The position numbers and the translations under genes were made by a program. From positions 25,093 through 89,092 of the forward strand of contig JACPDH010000022.1 in assembly GCA_016184115.1 (NCBI GenBank): DNA of 64,000 nucleotides, written 5' to 3'. Below the pieces are notes generated by a model. The model worked only from the letters and a program-made list of their open reading frames with translations. It had not been told where the DNA came from and ran no database searches. The DNA comes from Acidobacteriota bacterium. Lineage in GTDB: Bacteria; Acidobacteriota; Thermoanaerobaculia; Gp7-AA8. Positions 1-9,165 of the stretch are shown piece by piece. Numbering within the stretch: position 1 is the first letter of the stretch; each line of letters opens with the position of its first letter.

Positions 1-1
1 C

Positions 2-766
2 GACGAAGTCGCTGGACGAGGACTCGACCGCCTCCGCGCCGCTGGCATCGCGACCGAGGTCGGGCTGCTCGGCGAGGAAGCGCGCAAGTTGAACGAGAAG
101 TTCCTCGTCTCGGTGTCGACGGGACGGCCGTTCGTTCTGCTCAAGGCAGCGATCACGCTCGACGGAAAACTCGCAACCGAATCACGATCGAGCCGCTGGA
201 TCACATCCACCGAATCCCGGCAGCGCAGTCTCGCGCTACGCGAGGAGTACGACGCGATACTCGTCGGCGCTGGAACGATCGCAACCGACGATCCGGAGCT
301 GACGCGCAGGCTGGGCCGCTCGACGTCGATCACCCCGTGGATGCGCGTCGTCGCCGACGCAACGGGACGCGTACCGGCCGATGCCCGCGTGCTGCGCGAC
401 GAGGGCCATACGCTCCTCGTCACCTCGTCGCCGAGCCGGATCGCCGCCTCACCGGCGCTCGAGGTTCTCTCCTCGAACTCGAACGATTGGGACGAGGCTC
501 TCGACGCGGCACTCGCGGCGCTGGCAGCCCTCGGCTACCGTTCGGTGATCGTCGAAGGAGGCTCGGCGATCCACTCGATCCTGATCAGGCGACAGCTCTG
601 GAACAAGATGGCGCTGTTCGTGGCGCCGAAGTTGATCGGTGGCCGGAGCGCGCCTTCGCTCTTCGGCGGCGACGCAGTCACCGACCTCGCGGACGCATGG
701 GCGATCCGCTTCGACTCGGTCGAGCCCGTCGGGCCCGATCTCATGATCACCGCATACCCCGAATGA
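2..766 (+). CDS. ribD: Riboflavin biosynthesis protein RibD, 3' part (5' end outside window)
   Basis: The frame is open from the window edge, so the N-terminus is missing; 254 residues are visible. The first ~35 residues match the end of the deaminase half (AGI near residue 15, then EARKLN). The rest is the RibD C-terminal reductase domain, with TLDGK, VGAGTI..DDPELT and the late VEGG motif. The full enzyme deaminates and then reduces the pyrimidine intermediate of riboflavin synthesis in the cytoplasm. The TGA stop lies 11 bases before the riboflavin synthase start, and an ATG overlapping the stop (ATGA at 763) offers an alternative coupled start, so the two genes are surely co-transcribed. 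The identification is firm; only the missing part is unknown. Confidence 0.93.
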   Translation, partial: DEVAGRGLDRLRAAGIATEVGLLGEEARKLNEKFLVSVSTGRPFVLLKAAITLDGKLATESRSSRWITSTESRQRSLALREEYDAILVGAGTIATDDPELTRRLGRSTSITPWMRVVADATGRVPADARVLRDEGHTLLVTSSPSRIAASPALEVLSSNSNDWDEALDAALAALAALGYRSVIVEGGSAIHSILIRRQLWNKMALFVAPKLIGGRSAPSLFGGDAVTDLADAWAIRFDSVEPVGPDLMITAYPE

Positions 767-777
767 ACGAGACCGCC

Positions 778-1383
778 ATGTTCACTGGAATCATCGAGCA
801 CCTCGGCACCGTCGCGCAGCTCACTCCGATCGAGGGGGGCGCGCGGCTCGAGCTCGAGCCGATCGACCTCGGATCGCCTCTGCGTCGCGGCGAAAGCATC
901 GCAATCAACGGCGTCTGCCTTACGTCGCTGCCTAACGACCGTGGAGTATTCATCGCCGACTTGTCGAACGAGACGCTCTCGGTTACGAGCCTCGGCGGCC
1001 TCTCGAAAGGCTCGCGCGTCAACCTCGAGCGGGCGCTCTCGTTAGGCGCTCACCTCGGCGGACACATCGTCCAGGGGCACGTCGATGCAGTCGGCCGGCT
1101 TGCCGGCGTCGCGAGAGAAGGCGAATTCGCGGTATTCCGCTGGAGCTTCCCACGGGAGTTCGGCGACTTCATCATCTCGAAGGGATCGATCGCCGTCGAT
1201 GGCGTCTCGCTCACCGTGGTCGATCCCGATGACACGTCGTTTGCGGCCGCGCTCATTCCCGAGACGCTCGCGCGGACGAATCTCGGCGGATCGCGCGTCG
1301 GCGATCCGGTCAATCTCGAGTTCGATATGATGGCAAAGTACGCGGTCAAACTGCTTGGCCCGTACCGCCCGAACCGCGATTGA
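778..1383 (+). CDS. ribE: Riboflavin synthase, alpha subunit
   Basis: A 201-residue protein that begins with the family signature MFTGIIEHLG. That is why I start it at 778 rather than at the in-frame ATG at 763, which overlaps the ribD stop. Two internally similar lumazine-binding barrels are visible (SIAINGVCLT in the first, SIAVDGVSLTVV in the second), with GHIVQGHVDAVG between them. The enzyme dismutates two 6,7-dimethyl-8-ribityllumazine molecules to riboflavin. The length is normal for the family (about 200). It sits directly behind ribD and overlaps the next gene by 4 bases (TTGA), so this is one operon. It contains two copies of the octamer GCCTAACG/CGTTAGGC (930, 1040). Confidence 0.95.
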   Translation: MFTGIIEHLGTVAQLTPIEGGARLELEPIDLGSPLRRGESIAINGVCLTSLPNDRGVFIADLSNETLSVTSLGGLSKGSRVNLERALSLGAHLGGHIVQGHVDAVGRLAGVAREGEFAVFRWSFPREFGDFIISKGSIAVDGVSLTVVDPDDTSFAAALIPETLARTNLGGSRVGDPVNLEFDMMAKYAVKLLGPYRPNRD

Positions 1384-2402
1384 TCACATATCAGAAGGTT
1401 TCCCAGCTGCGCCTCGAGCGCGCAACCTGGCCGCAGGCTCCGTTCTGGCAGGCGACGACCGTCGCTCCCTACGGCGCGCCGCGCGGCCACGATATCGCCG
1501 TGAATTACCTCACGCTCACGGCAACGGGTAAGGCGAAGCGGGAGATCACCGTTACCCGTTCTGTCGCGGGAAGGCTCGAGCGCGAACAACGACTCGACGA
1601 GCCGGTGCTCGTCGAGTCTGCTGACGCGACAGAGACAGTCTTCCGTCGAGGCGAGGAGGCGTTGCGGATCCTGCAGTCTCGCTCGATTCGGACAATGCAG
1701 CTCATCTCGACGGCCGGACGCCTTCCTGCGATCGAGCCTGCCACGACGAGCTCCGTCGTGATCTCGTGTTGGCCGCTCCTCGTGGGGGATCTGTCGCGGC
1801 TCTTCCGTCGCGCCTCGGTCGCCGGCTTCCAATGGGGCGCATTGGTGCCGGCGATTCTTCCTCCCGAGGTCGCGGAGGAGAGCTTGCGGGAAATCGCGGA
1901 CCTCGCCGCCGAGAATGGGGCATTGTTCCTCGCTTCGGCGCCGCTCGATCTCGACATTTCCGCGCGGCACACTCTCGCCGCGATGCTGGGTGGTGACACC
2001 GGCGCCTGGCAGTCGATGTTCGACACCGACCGCGACGACGAGAGTGTCGACACCGAGCGTCTCGTCGCGAAGCTGGCGCACGAGCGGTCGATCGGCGACC
2101 GCGTGACGACTCCCGGACTCACTCCGTACGGGAACTGGAGCGCTGCGATCCGGCTCTCGGTCGCCGGCGCGCGGCTCCTCCGGCTAAAGCGCGATGTCGA
2201 GCTCGGCTGGACGCTGCTTCGTTCGGCAAAACTGGTTGCCCAGCTTCACAAGCCGATCGACAGGATCGCCGCGGCGGCGAGCCTTTCGATCATCCAGTCG
2301 CTCGATCCCACGTCCGTCGCCGCACTCGAAGCGTGGCTTCGCAGGGACGACACCAGCTTTTTCGACGAAATCGACGAGGATTGGCGGTCGGTTGGTGGGT
2401 AG
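1380..2402 (+). CDS. Conserved-looking protein of unknown function in the riboflavin operon
   Basis: A 340-residue soluble protein without signal peptide or membrane segments; I do not recognise the family. The chosen TTG start overlaps the ribE stop (TTGA), which suggests translational coupling, but no strong ribosome binding site is visible and a later start is possible. Visible stretches include a hydrophobic segment with a CWPLLVGDLSRLF-like sequence near residue 130, an LFLASAPLDLD segment near 190, and an acidic C-terminus (EIDEDW). The base composition matches the neighbours. Position suggests a link to flavin metabolism, but that is inference only. Confidence 0.7.
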   Translation: MITYQKVSQLRLERATWPQAPFWQATTVAPYGAPRGHDIAVNYLTLTATGKAKREITVTRSVAGRLEREQRLDEPVLVESADATETVFRRGEEALRILQSRSIRTMQLISTAGRLPAIEPATTSSVVISCWPLLVGDLSRLFRRASVAGFQWGALVPAILPPEVAEESLREIADLAAENGALFLASAPLDLDISARHTLAAMLGGDTGAWQSMFDTDRDDESVDTERLVAKLAHERSIGDRVTTPGLTPYGNWSAAIRLSVAGARLLRLKRDVELGWTLLRSAKLVAQLHKPIDRIAAAASLSIIQSLDPTSVAALEAWLRRDDTSFFDEIDEDWRSVGG

Positions 2403-2413
2403 TGGGCGGGTAC

Positions 2414-2826
2414 TTGTTAGTTGTTAGTTGTTAGTTGTTACTGACGAGTCGGCGGTTTGCGCTACAGCATCGGGCGTGTCGTCCCGAGCGGAGCGAGGGA
2501 CCTCTCAGGTTCGGACGAACATTCGACCAAACATACCTCGCGTGTACCAGCCCGCGAGATCCCTCCTCGCTTCGCTCGTCGGGATGACAACTGGCCCGTG
2601 CTCGCAATCGATGCTCGGTCCGCTGTAGCACAACCCGCCGACTTGTCAGTAGTTGTTGGACGTTAGGCGTTAGCTGTTAGACGCCAGGCGAAGGTTTACG
2701 CCTTGATCACTCGCCGTTGGTCATCGGGTCCCAGCCACTTACCCATGATCGTCGGGACGGACGACCGGGCGGCGGACTGAACGACTTGGAACACCTGTCT
2801 AACAACCAACAACTAACAACCAACAA
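2414..2826. repeat. Intergenic block bounded by inverted heptanucleotide arrays
   Basis: The gap between the rib operon and rmuC holds no gene I can support. It opens with four tandem 7-mers TTGTTAG (2414-2441, last unit TTGTTAC) and closes with four units of C(T/C)AACAA (2799-2826), the reverse complement of the opening unit. A degenerate 7-bp periodicity (units ending in GTT) is also seen at 2651-2678. The right array abuts the rmuC stop codon. The core contains the inverted repeat listed separately. Confidence 0.8.
2477..2589. repeat. Imperfect inverted repeat of the 'RSEEGS' dispersed type
   Basis: The left arm (about 2477-2506, GTCCCGAGCGGAGCGAGGGA) and right arm (about 2556-2589) are imperfect reverse complements with a small indel, giving a long hairpin with a ~50-base loop. 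Such elements are dispersed in many GC-rich genomes and are often mis-translated into 'HPDERSEEGS' peptides; that peptide can indeed be read here. It is a structured repeat and not a gene. Confidence 0.75.
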
Positions 2827-2833
2827 CCAATGC

Positions 2834-4246
2834 TCACAATCCGTCCGGCTCGTCACGCAGCGCCGCAAGCCTTGCGTCGTCGACCGGCGCTCCCTCGACC
2901 AGCCGATCGATCGGCTTCACGTCCTCGATCTGCTTCTCGGCACCAACCATCGCCTGAAGCTTCGCGATCTGCGGGATGAGCCGCGAACTCGCCGACTGCA
3001 CCGCTTCGTTGTAGCTCTTCACGCTCCCCTCCAGGTTCTTCCCGACCGAGGCGACGTAGCCGAAGAAAGTGACGAAGCGTTTGCAGAGCTCGAGGCCGAC
3101 TTCGAGCGATTCCTTCGCGCTCTGTTCCGCCTTGTCGGCGCGCCACCCCGCCGCGACGGCACGCAGCATCGGCATCAGAACCATTGGCGACGCAAGGTAG
3201 ATCTTCCGCGTCGCGGCGTATTCGAACAGCGTTGGATCCTTCACGAGAGCAGCGGAGAGGAACTGCTCGCCGCCGATGAAGAGGATCGTGAAATCGAGCG
3301 TGTCGCCGACGCTCTGCTGGTACTCCTTGCGCGAGAGTGTGTCGACATGGCGGCGAATCTTCCCCGCGTGGTCGAGGAGAAGCTGGTTTCGCCTACCCTC
3401 CTCCTGCTCGGCGGCCGCCTCCAGATACGACTCGAGCGGGGCCTTCGAATCGACGGCGATCACGCGCCCTCCCGGCAGCCTAACGATCATGTCGGGACGC
3501 TGCTTCTTCCCCCCTTCCGTCGTAACCGTCTCCTGGAGGCTGAAGTCGCAGTAATCGCTCATCCCCGCCTGCTCGACGCAATTCCGCAGGCTGTTCTCTC
3601 CCCACGATCCACTCACGGCAGGGTTCTTCAGCGCGGATGCCAGCTTCGCCGTCTCCTGCCGTGTCTGCTGGTTCGCCTCGAGCAGATTCTTGAGCTGTTC
3701 GCTGATACCGCCGAGCGCTTTGTTGCGATGTCCCTCGCTCTCCTCCATCTGCTTCCGGTAGGCCTCGATCATCTCCCGCACAGGAGTGAGCAAGGTCTCG
3801 ATTGCCTTGCCCTTCTCGTCGAGGGTCGTGCCGATCGACTCCCTGGCACCGTCGAGCTGCGGTTTCACTACGGCAGCGAGTTGATCGATCGCCTGCTTCA
3901 GCGCGTCCTGCGAGAGCTTCGCGTACGATCCCTCGAGCTGTTCGCGCGACGCTTCGACGAATCTCCTGAGCTCCTCGACGTTCTTCTCCGCTTCCTCGAG
4001 CCTCGTCTTCGCCGTCGCCCGCTCCTGCTGTTCGCTTTCGAGCCGGGCACGCACGGCGGCCAGCTCAACTTCCGCCTTCTCGCGCTCCCGACGCGCCGCA
4101 TCCGATTCGGCCTTCGTGCGCTGAAGATCGCCACTCGCGTCGCCGAGTGCCTTTCGCCCCCGAGATGACGCAACGAGCCAGCCAGCCAGAGATCCCGCAA
4201 GGAGGGCGAATAGCGCGACGATGGTGATGATGATGATCGGATCCAT
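2834..4246 (-). CDS. rmuC: DNA recombination protein RmuC
   Basis: A 470-residue protein. I start it at the ATG at 4246, which puts a membrane anchor at residues 3-25 (MDPIIIITIVALF...), as in other RmuC proteins; a longer upstream reading has no such logic. A charged coiled coil follows (about 30-105). The conserved core carries SGSWGEN (about 213-219), PDMIVRLPGG (251-260) and VDSKAPL (265-271), the nuclease-like fold. RmuC limits inversions and recombination at short inverted repeats in E. coli, which is notable in a genome so rich in hairpins. The aminotransferase stop lies 31 bases upstream on the same strand. Confidence 0.93.
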   Translation of the reverse strand: MDPIIIITIVALFALLAGSLAGWLVASSRGRKALGDASGDLQRTKAESDAARREREKAEVELAAVRARLESEQQERATAKTRLEEAEKNVEELRRFVEASREQLEGSYAKLSQDALKQAIDQLAAVVKPQLDGARESIGTTLDEKGKAIETLLTPVREMIEAYRKQMEESEGHRNKALGGISEQLKNLLEANQQTRQETAKLASALKNPAVSGSWGENSLRNCVEQAGMSDYCDFSLQETVTTEGGKKQRPDMIVRLPGGRVIAVDSKAPLESYLEAAAEQEEGRRNQLLLDHAGKIRRHVDTLSRKEYQQSVGDTLDFTILFIGGEQFLSAALVKDPTLFEYAATRKIYLASPMVLMPMLRAVAAGWRADKAEQSAKESLEVGLELCKRFVTFFGYVASVGKNLEGSVKSYNEAVQSASSRLIPQIAKLQAMVGAEKQIEDVKPIDRLVEGAPVDDARLAALRDEPDGL

Positions 4247-4277
4247 CGGTTCGAGAGCTCCCTTTCGACGTCGAGGA

Positions 4278-5471
4278 TCAGACGAGCGAGCCGAGCAGCT
4301 CGGCAACTCGTCCGATCTCCGCGTCGTCATTGTAGAAGTGCGGAGAGAATCGGAGCATCCCTTCTCGTGCGGAGCAGATCACGCCGTGCAGTTCGAGCCA
4401 TGCGTGAAGAAGCTGGACCGGCGGAATGTCGCCCGTTGCGTCGCCCGCCGATCCGGGACGCAAGGCGCGTCGCACGCTGACGAGATCGATCTCGACCGGA
4501 GGCGTCAATGACACGATCCCCGATGAAGCGGGTGCCGGCGTACGGAGCGTGAATCCAATCGCGGTAAGCGCGTCGCCGAGCGACCGCGCGAGCCGGAGAA
4601 CCTCTGCCTCGATCTCGCCGATACCGATTCCATTCAGAAACGCGATCGACGCGTCGAGCCCGCAGACTCCTGCCGTGTTGATCGATCCTGCTTCGAATCG
4701 TCGGGCGTCGCGGTGCAACTCGGTTACTTTTCCCAGACTCGTCGCGTCGCGCGCCAGGCTCATCCACCCCGATTCGAGCGGCGTCAAGCGCTCGCGCGCC
4801 TCCTCGGAGGCGAAAAAGATCGCCAGCCCCTCAGGCCCAAGGAGCCACTTATGTCCGTCAGATGCGAGAAAGGAAATGTGACACCGCTTCACGTCGATCG
4901 CGATCGCCCCGAGGCTTTGAATCGCGTCGAGCGAGAAAAGGATCCCGCGCGAAGCACAGAGCGCGCCGATCTCCTCGAGATCGGGACGAAAGCCGTTGTG
5001 ATATGAGACTGCCGAGAGTGCAACGACGCGCGTCTTTCCATCGATTATCGCCTCGACGTCTGCGACGTCGAACCGCCCATCACGGTTTGCGATCTGCCGG
5101 CACTCCACGCCGCGCCGCTCGAGCCGCTTCCACGGTACGAAATTCGATGGGAACTCCATGTCAGTCGTGACGACGTTCTCCCCCGCCTTCCAGTCGAGCC
5201 CCTCCGCGACAAACGAGATCCCCTCGGACGTGTTCTTGAGGATCGCGATCTCTCCCGGTGTGGCGCCGATCAGTCGAGCCGCGTTCTCGCGGAATCGCTT
5301 GTAGTGCCCAAGCCAGCTGCGCCAGTGCACCGCGCCCCAGTCGCGCTGATCGCGCGCGAGCTCTTCCATCGCCTCATACGAGTGCCTGGCAAGCGGCCCG
5401 ACCGCGGCATGGTTCAGGTAGATGCAGTTCCGCGTGACGGGGAAGAGATAGCGCAGCTCTTTCTTGTTCAT
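4278..5471 (-). CDS. Class V aminotransferase (cysteine desulfurase/selenocysteine lyase-like)
   Basis: A 397-residue PLP enzyme of fold type I. Visible are YLNHAAVGP near the N-terminus, LDAIQS with the PLP-ring aspartate D182, and SDGHKW with the Schiff-base lysine K208. A catalytic cysteine loop of the IscS type is not apparent, so it is more likely a CsdA/isopenicillin-N-epimerase-like family member than a housekeeping IscS (a clearer cysteine desulfurase lies at 9166-10323). Substrate unknown. It lies upstream of rmuC on the same strand with a 31-base gap, probably co-transcribed. Confidence 0.85.
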   Translation of the reverse strand: MNKKELRYLFPVTRNCIYLNHAAVGPLARHSYEAMEELARDQRDWGAVHWRSWLGHYKRFRENAARLIGATPGEIAILKNTSEGISFVAEGLDWKAGENVVTTDMEFPSNFVPWKRLERRGVECRQIANRDGRFDVADVEAIIDGKTRVVALSAVSYHNGFRPDLEEIGALCASRGILFSLDAIQSLGAIAIDVKRCHISFLASDGHKWLLGPEGLAIFFASEEARERLTPLESGWMSLARDATSLGKVTELHRDARRFEAGSINTAGVCGLDASIAFLNGIGIGEIEAEVLRLARSLGDALTAIGFTLRTPAPASSGIVSLTPPVEIDLVSVRRALRPGSAGDATGDIPPVQLLHAWLELHGVICSAREGMLRFSPHFYNDDAEIGRVAELLGSLV

Positions 5472-5640
5472 CGTCGAGTCGAGTCAGCATAACCCACGAG
5501 AATGGACGTACAGCAAAGTGAGTCTTGGGCCTTCTACCCGGAGAGAGCCGGTCGCGGCTCACGCCGGCGCAGGTCCCTGGTAGGTGCGACGCGTCGGCTT
5601 GCCCGTACGATACAGGCGCGGAGCAGGACGACGCCGCGCG

Positions 5641-6813
5641 TCAGTACGCGCGCGCCGCATCGACGTATGCGCGGAAGTTGCGCGTCATTTCGGCGATGGA
5701 GTCGCCGCCGAACTTCTCGCGCATCGCGTCGGCAAGGATGATCGCGAGCATCGCTTCGCACACGACGCCGCAGGCCGGCACCGCGGAGATGTCGCTCCGC
5801 TCCCATTGCGAGCGTTCGGGCGTACGTGTGTCGACGTCGACTGACGGGAGCCCCTTGCGAAGCGTCGAGATCGGCTTCATGAACGCGCGGACCACGAGGT
5901 CCTGCCCGTTGGTCACTCCACCTTCGAGCCCTCCCGCCCGATTCGTGGTGCGAATCCACCCGGCGTCCCTCTCGAAGTAGATGGCGTCGTGAACCTCGGA
6001 GCCTGGATGTGACGCGCACTCGATGCCATCGCCGATCGCGACTCCCTTCACCGCGTGAACCGACATGATCGCCTGCGCAATCCTGCCGTCGAGCTTCGAG
6101 TCCCACTGCACGTGACTCCCGAGCCCCACCGGCAGACCATGCGCGAGCACCACGAGCGCTCCGCCTAACGTCTCTCCATCTGCCCGCGCCTTGTCGACCT
6201 CGGCGATCATCGCCTCCTCGGTTGGCGCGTCGATCGCGCGAAGCGGGGACGAATCATCGACCGCGAGCATCTCCGGCCACGCAACGGCCCGCTGCGGGTC
6301 GCCGGCGAGGCCGACGCTCACGACACACGAGCGGATCTCGATTCCGAACGTAAGGAGGAGCTCCTTCGCGATCGCACCCGCGGCGACACGCGCTGCGGTC
6401 TCGCGCGCCGAAGCACGCTCGAGGACGTCGCGAAGGTCGCGTCGGTCGAACTTGATCCCACCGACGAGGTCGACGTGTCCCGGCCTGGGAGAACGGAGCC
6501 GGCGCGCCTCCGCGTCGGTCGCGTCGAGCTCCCAGACTCCCATCGCGCCTTTCCACGCCTCGTGATCGGCGTTAGGGATGGAGATCGACACCGGAGATCC
6601 GATCGTCTCGCCTCCACGGACGCCGGCGGTCACGACGATCTCGTCGTGCTCGATCTTCATCCGGCCGCCGCGGCCATAGCCCTGCTGGCGTCGCTCCAGC
6701 TCGCGATTCATGCGCACGCGATCGAGCTTCAGTCCCGCCGGAACGCCGCTGACGGTCACCGTCAACGCCGGTCCGTGAGATTCGCCCGCGGTCACGAAGG
6801 TAAAGCGACTCAC
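5641..6813 (-). CDS. aroC: Chorismate synthase
   Basis: A 390-residue enzyme of the shikimate pathway; it converts 5-enolpyruvylshikimate-3-phosphate to chorismate using reduced FMN. Visible signatures are TAGESHG (residues 8-14), RRQQGYGRGGRM, RPGHVDL, and RASARETAARVAAGA. The start is GTG at 6813, overlapping the lgt stop (GTGA), so translation is coupled to lgt; a longer upstream reading runs through lgt in another frame and is discarded. Normal length. It carries the octamer at 6163 in a Leu-Gly (TTA GGC) context. Confidence 0.96.
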   Translation of the reverse strand: MSRFTFVTAGESHGPALTVTVSGVPAGLKLDRVRMNRELERRQQGYGRGGRMKIEHDEIVVTAGVRGGETIGSPVSISIPNADHEAWKGAMGVWELDATDAEARRLRSPRPGHVDLVGGIKFDRRDLRDVLERASARETAARVAAGAIAKELLLTFGIEIRSCVVSVGLAGDPQRAVAWPEMLAVDDSSPLRAIDAPTEEAMIAEVDKARADGETLGGALVVLAHGLPVGLGSHVQWDSKLDGRIAQAIMSVHAVKGVAIGDGIECASHPGSEVHDAIYFERDAGWIRTTNRAGGLEGGVTNGQDLVVRAFMKPISTLRKGLPSVDVDTRTPERSQWERSDISAVPACGVVCEAMLAIILADAMREKFGGDSIAEMTRNFRAYVDAARAY

Positions 6814-7601
6814 GATTCCTCGACCTTCACCTTCCGTGCGAGCAGCCATCCGCCCCCGAGCACGAGGAGGACCGAGATGACCTGCGCGACCGTGAGCGGC
6901 CCGAGGAATCGGTCGTCCTTCGCCCGAAGAATCTCGACGAGAAAGCGCTCGACACCGGCGAGCAGCAGGAACATTCCGAACACGCGCCCTGGAACCTTTA
7001 CGCGCGACGCCATAGCGACGAGCAGGCCGAAGAAGATCAGAGAGGCGCCGGCCTCGTAGAGCTGTGTCGGATGGACCCTGAGCAGCACGTCGCCCGGAAT
7101 CGTCGGATCGACGGCAACGCCGAAACCGCGAAGGCTGTCGGCCGTCGTGGGAGGCAATCCCTTCGGGAAGGCAACGCCAACCCAGCTCTCGGTCGGGCGT
7201 CCGTAGTCGTCGCCGACGAGGAAACAGCCTATGCGGCCTAACGCATAGCCGATCGCGAGCGCGGGAGCGACGCCATCGGCGGCGCGAAGCCAACTGACGC
7301 GTGCCCTGCGGATGACCCAAGTCACCGCCAGGAAGCCGCCGATGAAGCCGCCATACCAGACGAGCCCGCCTCGGCTCCAGAGCGCGTCGAGGGAGCGATA
7401 GAGAATCGCGTAGTAAATCTTCGCGCCGAGAATGCCGCCGACCGCGCCCGCCAGGACGACCGACGATGCGAGGTCGTCACCAAGCCCTGACTGGCGGAAT
7501 TGACGTCCGAGCACGATTCCTGCGACCAGAAAGCCGAGGAACATCATGAAACCGAACGTCGTGATCTCGAAACTTCCGAACTTCAGGAGGGTAGGAAACA
7601 T
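6810..7601 (-). CDS. lgt: Prolipoprotein diacylglyceryl transferase
   Basis: A 263-residue integral membrane enzyme with about seven hydrophobic segments. It transfers diacylglycerol from phosphatidylglycerol to the lipobox cysteine of prolipoproteins at the inner membrane. Visible motifs are GFIGGF, the signature region YALGRIGCFLVGDDYGRPT (asparagine of the usual GNF replaced by CF), and HPTQLYEA near the C-terminal third. It is first of a two-gene unit with aroC (4-base overlap). An intergenic palindrome lies upstream. Confidence 0.95.
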   Translation of the reverse strand: MFPTLLKFGSFEITTFGFMMFLGFLVAGIVLGRQFRQSGLGDDLASSVVLAGAVGGILGAKIYYAILYRSLDALWSRGGLVWYGGFIGGFLAVTWVIRRARVSWLRAADGVAPALAIGYALGRIGCFLVGDDYGRPTESWVGVAFPKGLPPTTADSLRGFGVAVDPTIPGDVLLRVHPTQLYEAGASLIFFGLLVAMASRVKVPGRVFGMFLLLAGVERFLVEILRAKDDRFLGPLTVAQVISVLLVLGGGWLLARKVKVEES

Positions 7602-7645
7602 GCGGCAGGCAAGTTAGCAGATGTGTGGCGGCTCGGGCGAGCCGA

Positions 7646-7838
7646 ATTGAAAATTGAAAACTGAAAACCGAGCAAGGAGTCTGCGCGGTAGAAACGCCCG
7701 ACAGCGAGAACGTGGAGCGGTGAGCCAAGATTCGACCGAATCTGAGGAGCGTAGTGGTTCTACGTGACGAAGATTCGATCGAATCTGGGCCGCCGACACC
7801 ACGTTCGCAGCCGGGTGCTTTTCTACTGCGCAAACTCC
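7646..7838. repeat. Heptad array and ~165-bp imperfect palindrome between lgt and the DUF4388 gene
   Basis: The 350-base gap holds no gene. At 7646-7666 are three 7-mers (ATTGAAA, ATTGAAA, ACTGAAA). Then 7673-7838 folds on itself: the outer arm near 7673-7715 pairs imperfectly with 7797-7838, and two 16-bp palindromes (AGATTCGACCGAATCT at 7728-7743, AGATTCGATCGAATCT at 7771-7786) flank a small CGTAG/CTACG hairpin at 7750-7764. The remainder (7839-7951) shows nothing recognisable. Confidence 0.75.
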
Positions 7839-7951
7839 TGGGAGCGCGTCTCCGGTTGAAACCTGGCACACCAAACCGAAGAGCGGGCCGGTCACACCTG
7901 CTTCCGGTCCACTTTTCAACGCTCAGTATTCGATTCGGCGCCAGCCATCCG

Positions 7952-9130
7952 TCAACCGGCGAGCGCAGCTTCCAGCTGCGACTTCTGATCCGAGATGAAG
8001 CGGAAGACCTCGACCTTGCCGGTCGCGTCGAGATGTTGGGAGACCTCGAACAGCTGGATCGAGAGCAACGTGTTGAGCCCCTCGTCGAGTACGTTCTTTC
8101 GCTCCTCGAACGGTAGTTCGGAGATGTTGGCGATCAACATGTTCTCGTCAAAACGCCCGTACTGGTCGAAGAAAACCCCATTCCAGAGCTCGTTCTCGTT
8201 CGTGCTTTGCAGCGTCGACGTGAAGATCTCGCGCGCACTCTCTTCCCCGATCGCTCGGTCGAGCGCGCGGTAGAGGTACTCGAACATCCCGTTGTAGGTG
8301 GAGATGACTTTGAGAAGCTCAGGAGAATCTTCCACGTCGAGAAAGACAGGCCGGTAGGTCTTCTCGCGTGTGACCTCCTCGATCATACGGGCCGAGAGAA
8401 GCTGGAACATGATCCGCGAAACCTCGAACTCGGTGAGGTCGCAGAGCCCTGCGAGCTCGCGGATCGTGCGCTGCCCGTCGATGTGGTCCCAGATCTTCAG
8501 CTCTTCCTGAGTCAGGTCGAGGTCTTCCTTGTTCGGATCGGCCCCCTGGACCCGCTCGAACGTCATCTCCGAGCTCTTGATCTTCTCCTTGATCCGCGCG
8601 CTCTCGTCCATGCGCCGGATCCCTTCCATGATCAGGCTCGTCGTCGAGAGGGAGAGGGTGATCTTCTCCTGAAAGTCGATCATCGACTGGAAGAAGTGGA
8701 ACGATCCTGCCTTCCAGGTGAAGAGTCCATAGAGGATCTCGGTCACCTGGTTCTTGACACCCCACCAGAGGTCCTTCGGCGAGATGTACCCCATTTGTAC
8801 GAGAAGCTTGCCGTGACGCATGCCCGGCTGCAGGCGCGCCTTCGATTCCTCGTACTGCTGCTGCGTGATCTTTCCTTGGTTCAGAAGGAAGCGGCCGAGC
8901 GTTTCGTCGGGGGAGCTCGACGATGCGAAGACGATCTCTCCGTCTTTCCAGTAGACCGTCTTCTCGAGCTCTCCCTGGCGGAGGAGGAGCTTCCCGGTTG
9001 CTCGGATCATCGCGATGAAGGCGAGAAGGTCGGGGAGCTGGATCGCGGTCAGATCCCCTTCGAGAATCGGGCGTTTACGCCGTCTCGTCTGGGTATCGTC
9101 AAAGCTGTCGGCGATCTGCTGCTCGGTCAT
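7952..9130 (-). CDS. DUF4388 (PatA-like N-terminal) domain protein
   Basis: A 392-residue soluble protein. The N-terminal ~100 residues (LEGDLTAIQLPDLLAFIAMIRATGKLLL... then GEIVFASS) match the DUF4388/PatA N-terminal type, found in signalling proteins of deltaproteobacteria, acidobacteria and cyanobacteria. A second segment (near 95-160, RFLLNQGKITQQQYEES...) resembles the companion repeat of that region, and the middle holds a winged-helix-like stretch (HIDGQRTIRELAGLCDLTEFEVSRIMFQL). The role is probably regulatory; no catalytic motifs are seen. 35 bases separate it from the cysteine desulfurase upstream on the same strand. Confidence 0.8.
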   Translation of the reverse strand: MTEQQIADSFDDTQTRRRKRPILEGDLTAIQLPDLLAFIAMIRATGKLLLRQGELEKTVYWKDGEIVFASSSSPDETLGRFLLNQGKITQQQYEESKARLQPGMRHGKLLVQMGYISPKDLWWGVKNQVTEILYGLFTWKAGSFHFFQSMIDFQEKITLSLSTTSLIMEGIRRMDESARIKEKIKSSEMTFERVQGADPNKEDLDLTQEELKIWDHIDGQRTIRELAGLCDLTEFEVSRIMFQLLSARMIEEVTREKTYRPVFLDVEDSPELLKVISTYNGMFEYLYRALDRAIGEESAREIFTSTLQSTNENELWNGVFFDQYGRFDENMLIANISELPFEERKNVLDEGLNTLLSIQLFEVSQHLDATGKVEVFRFISDQKSQLEAALAG

Positions 9131-9165
9131 TGCACGCGATTGGGCTCGTCGGATTCGACGGCTGC

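Noticed and set aside
337..777. Extended N-terminus of riboflavin synthase through the ribD region
   Set aside because: The frame is open, but it overlaps ribD in another frame and the true family N-terminus MFTGIIE starts at 778.
2431..2631. A 66-codon frame encoding a 'HPDERSEEGS' peptide
   Set aside because: This is the typical mistranslation of a dispersed inverted repeat and not a protein.
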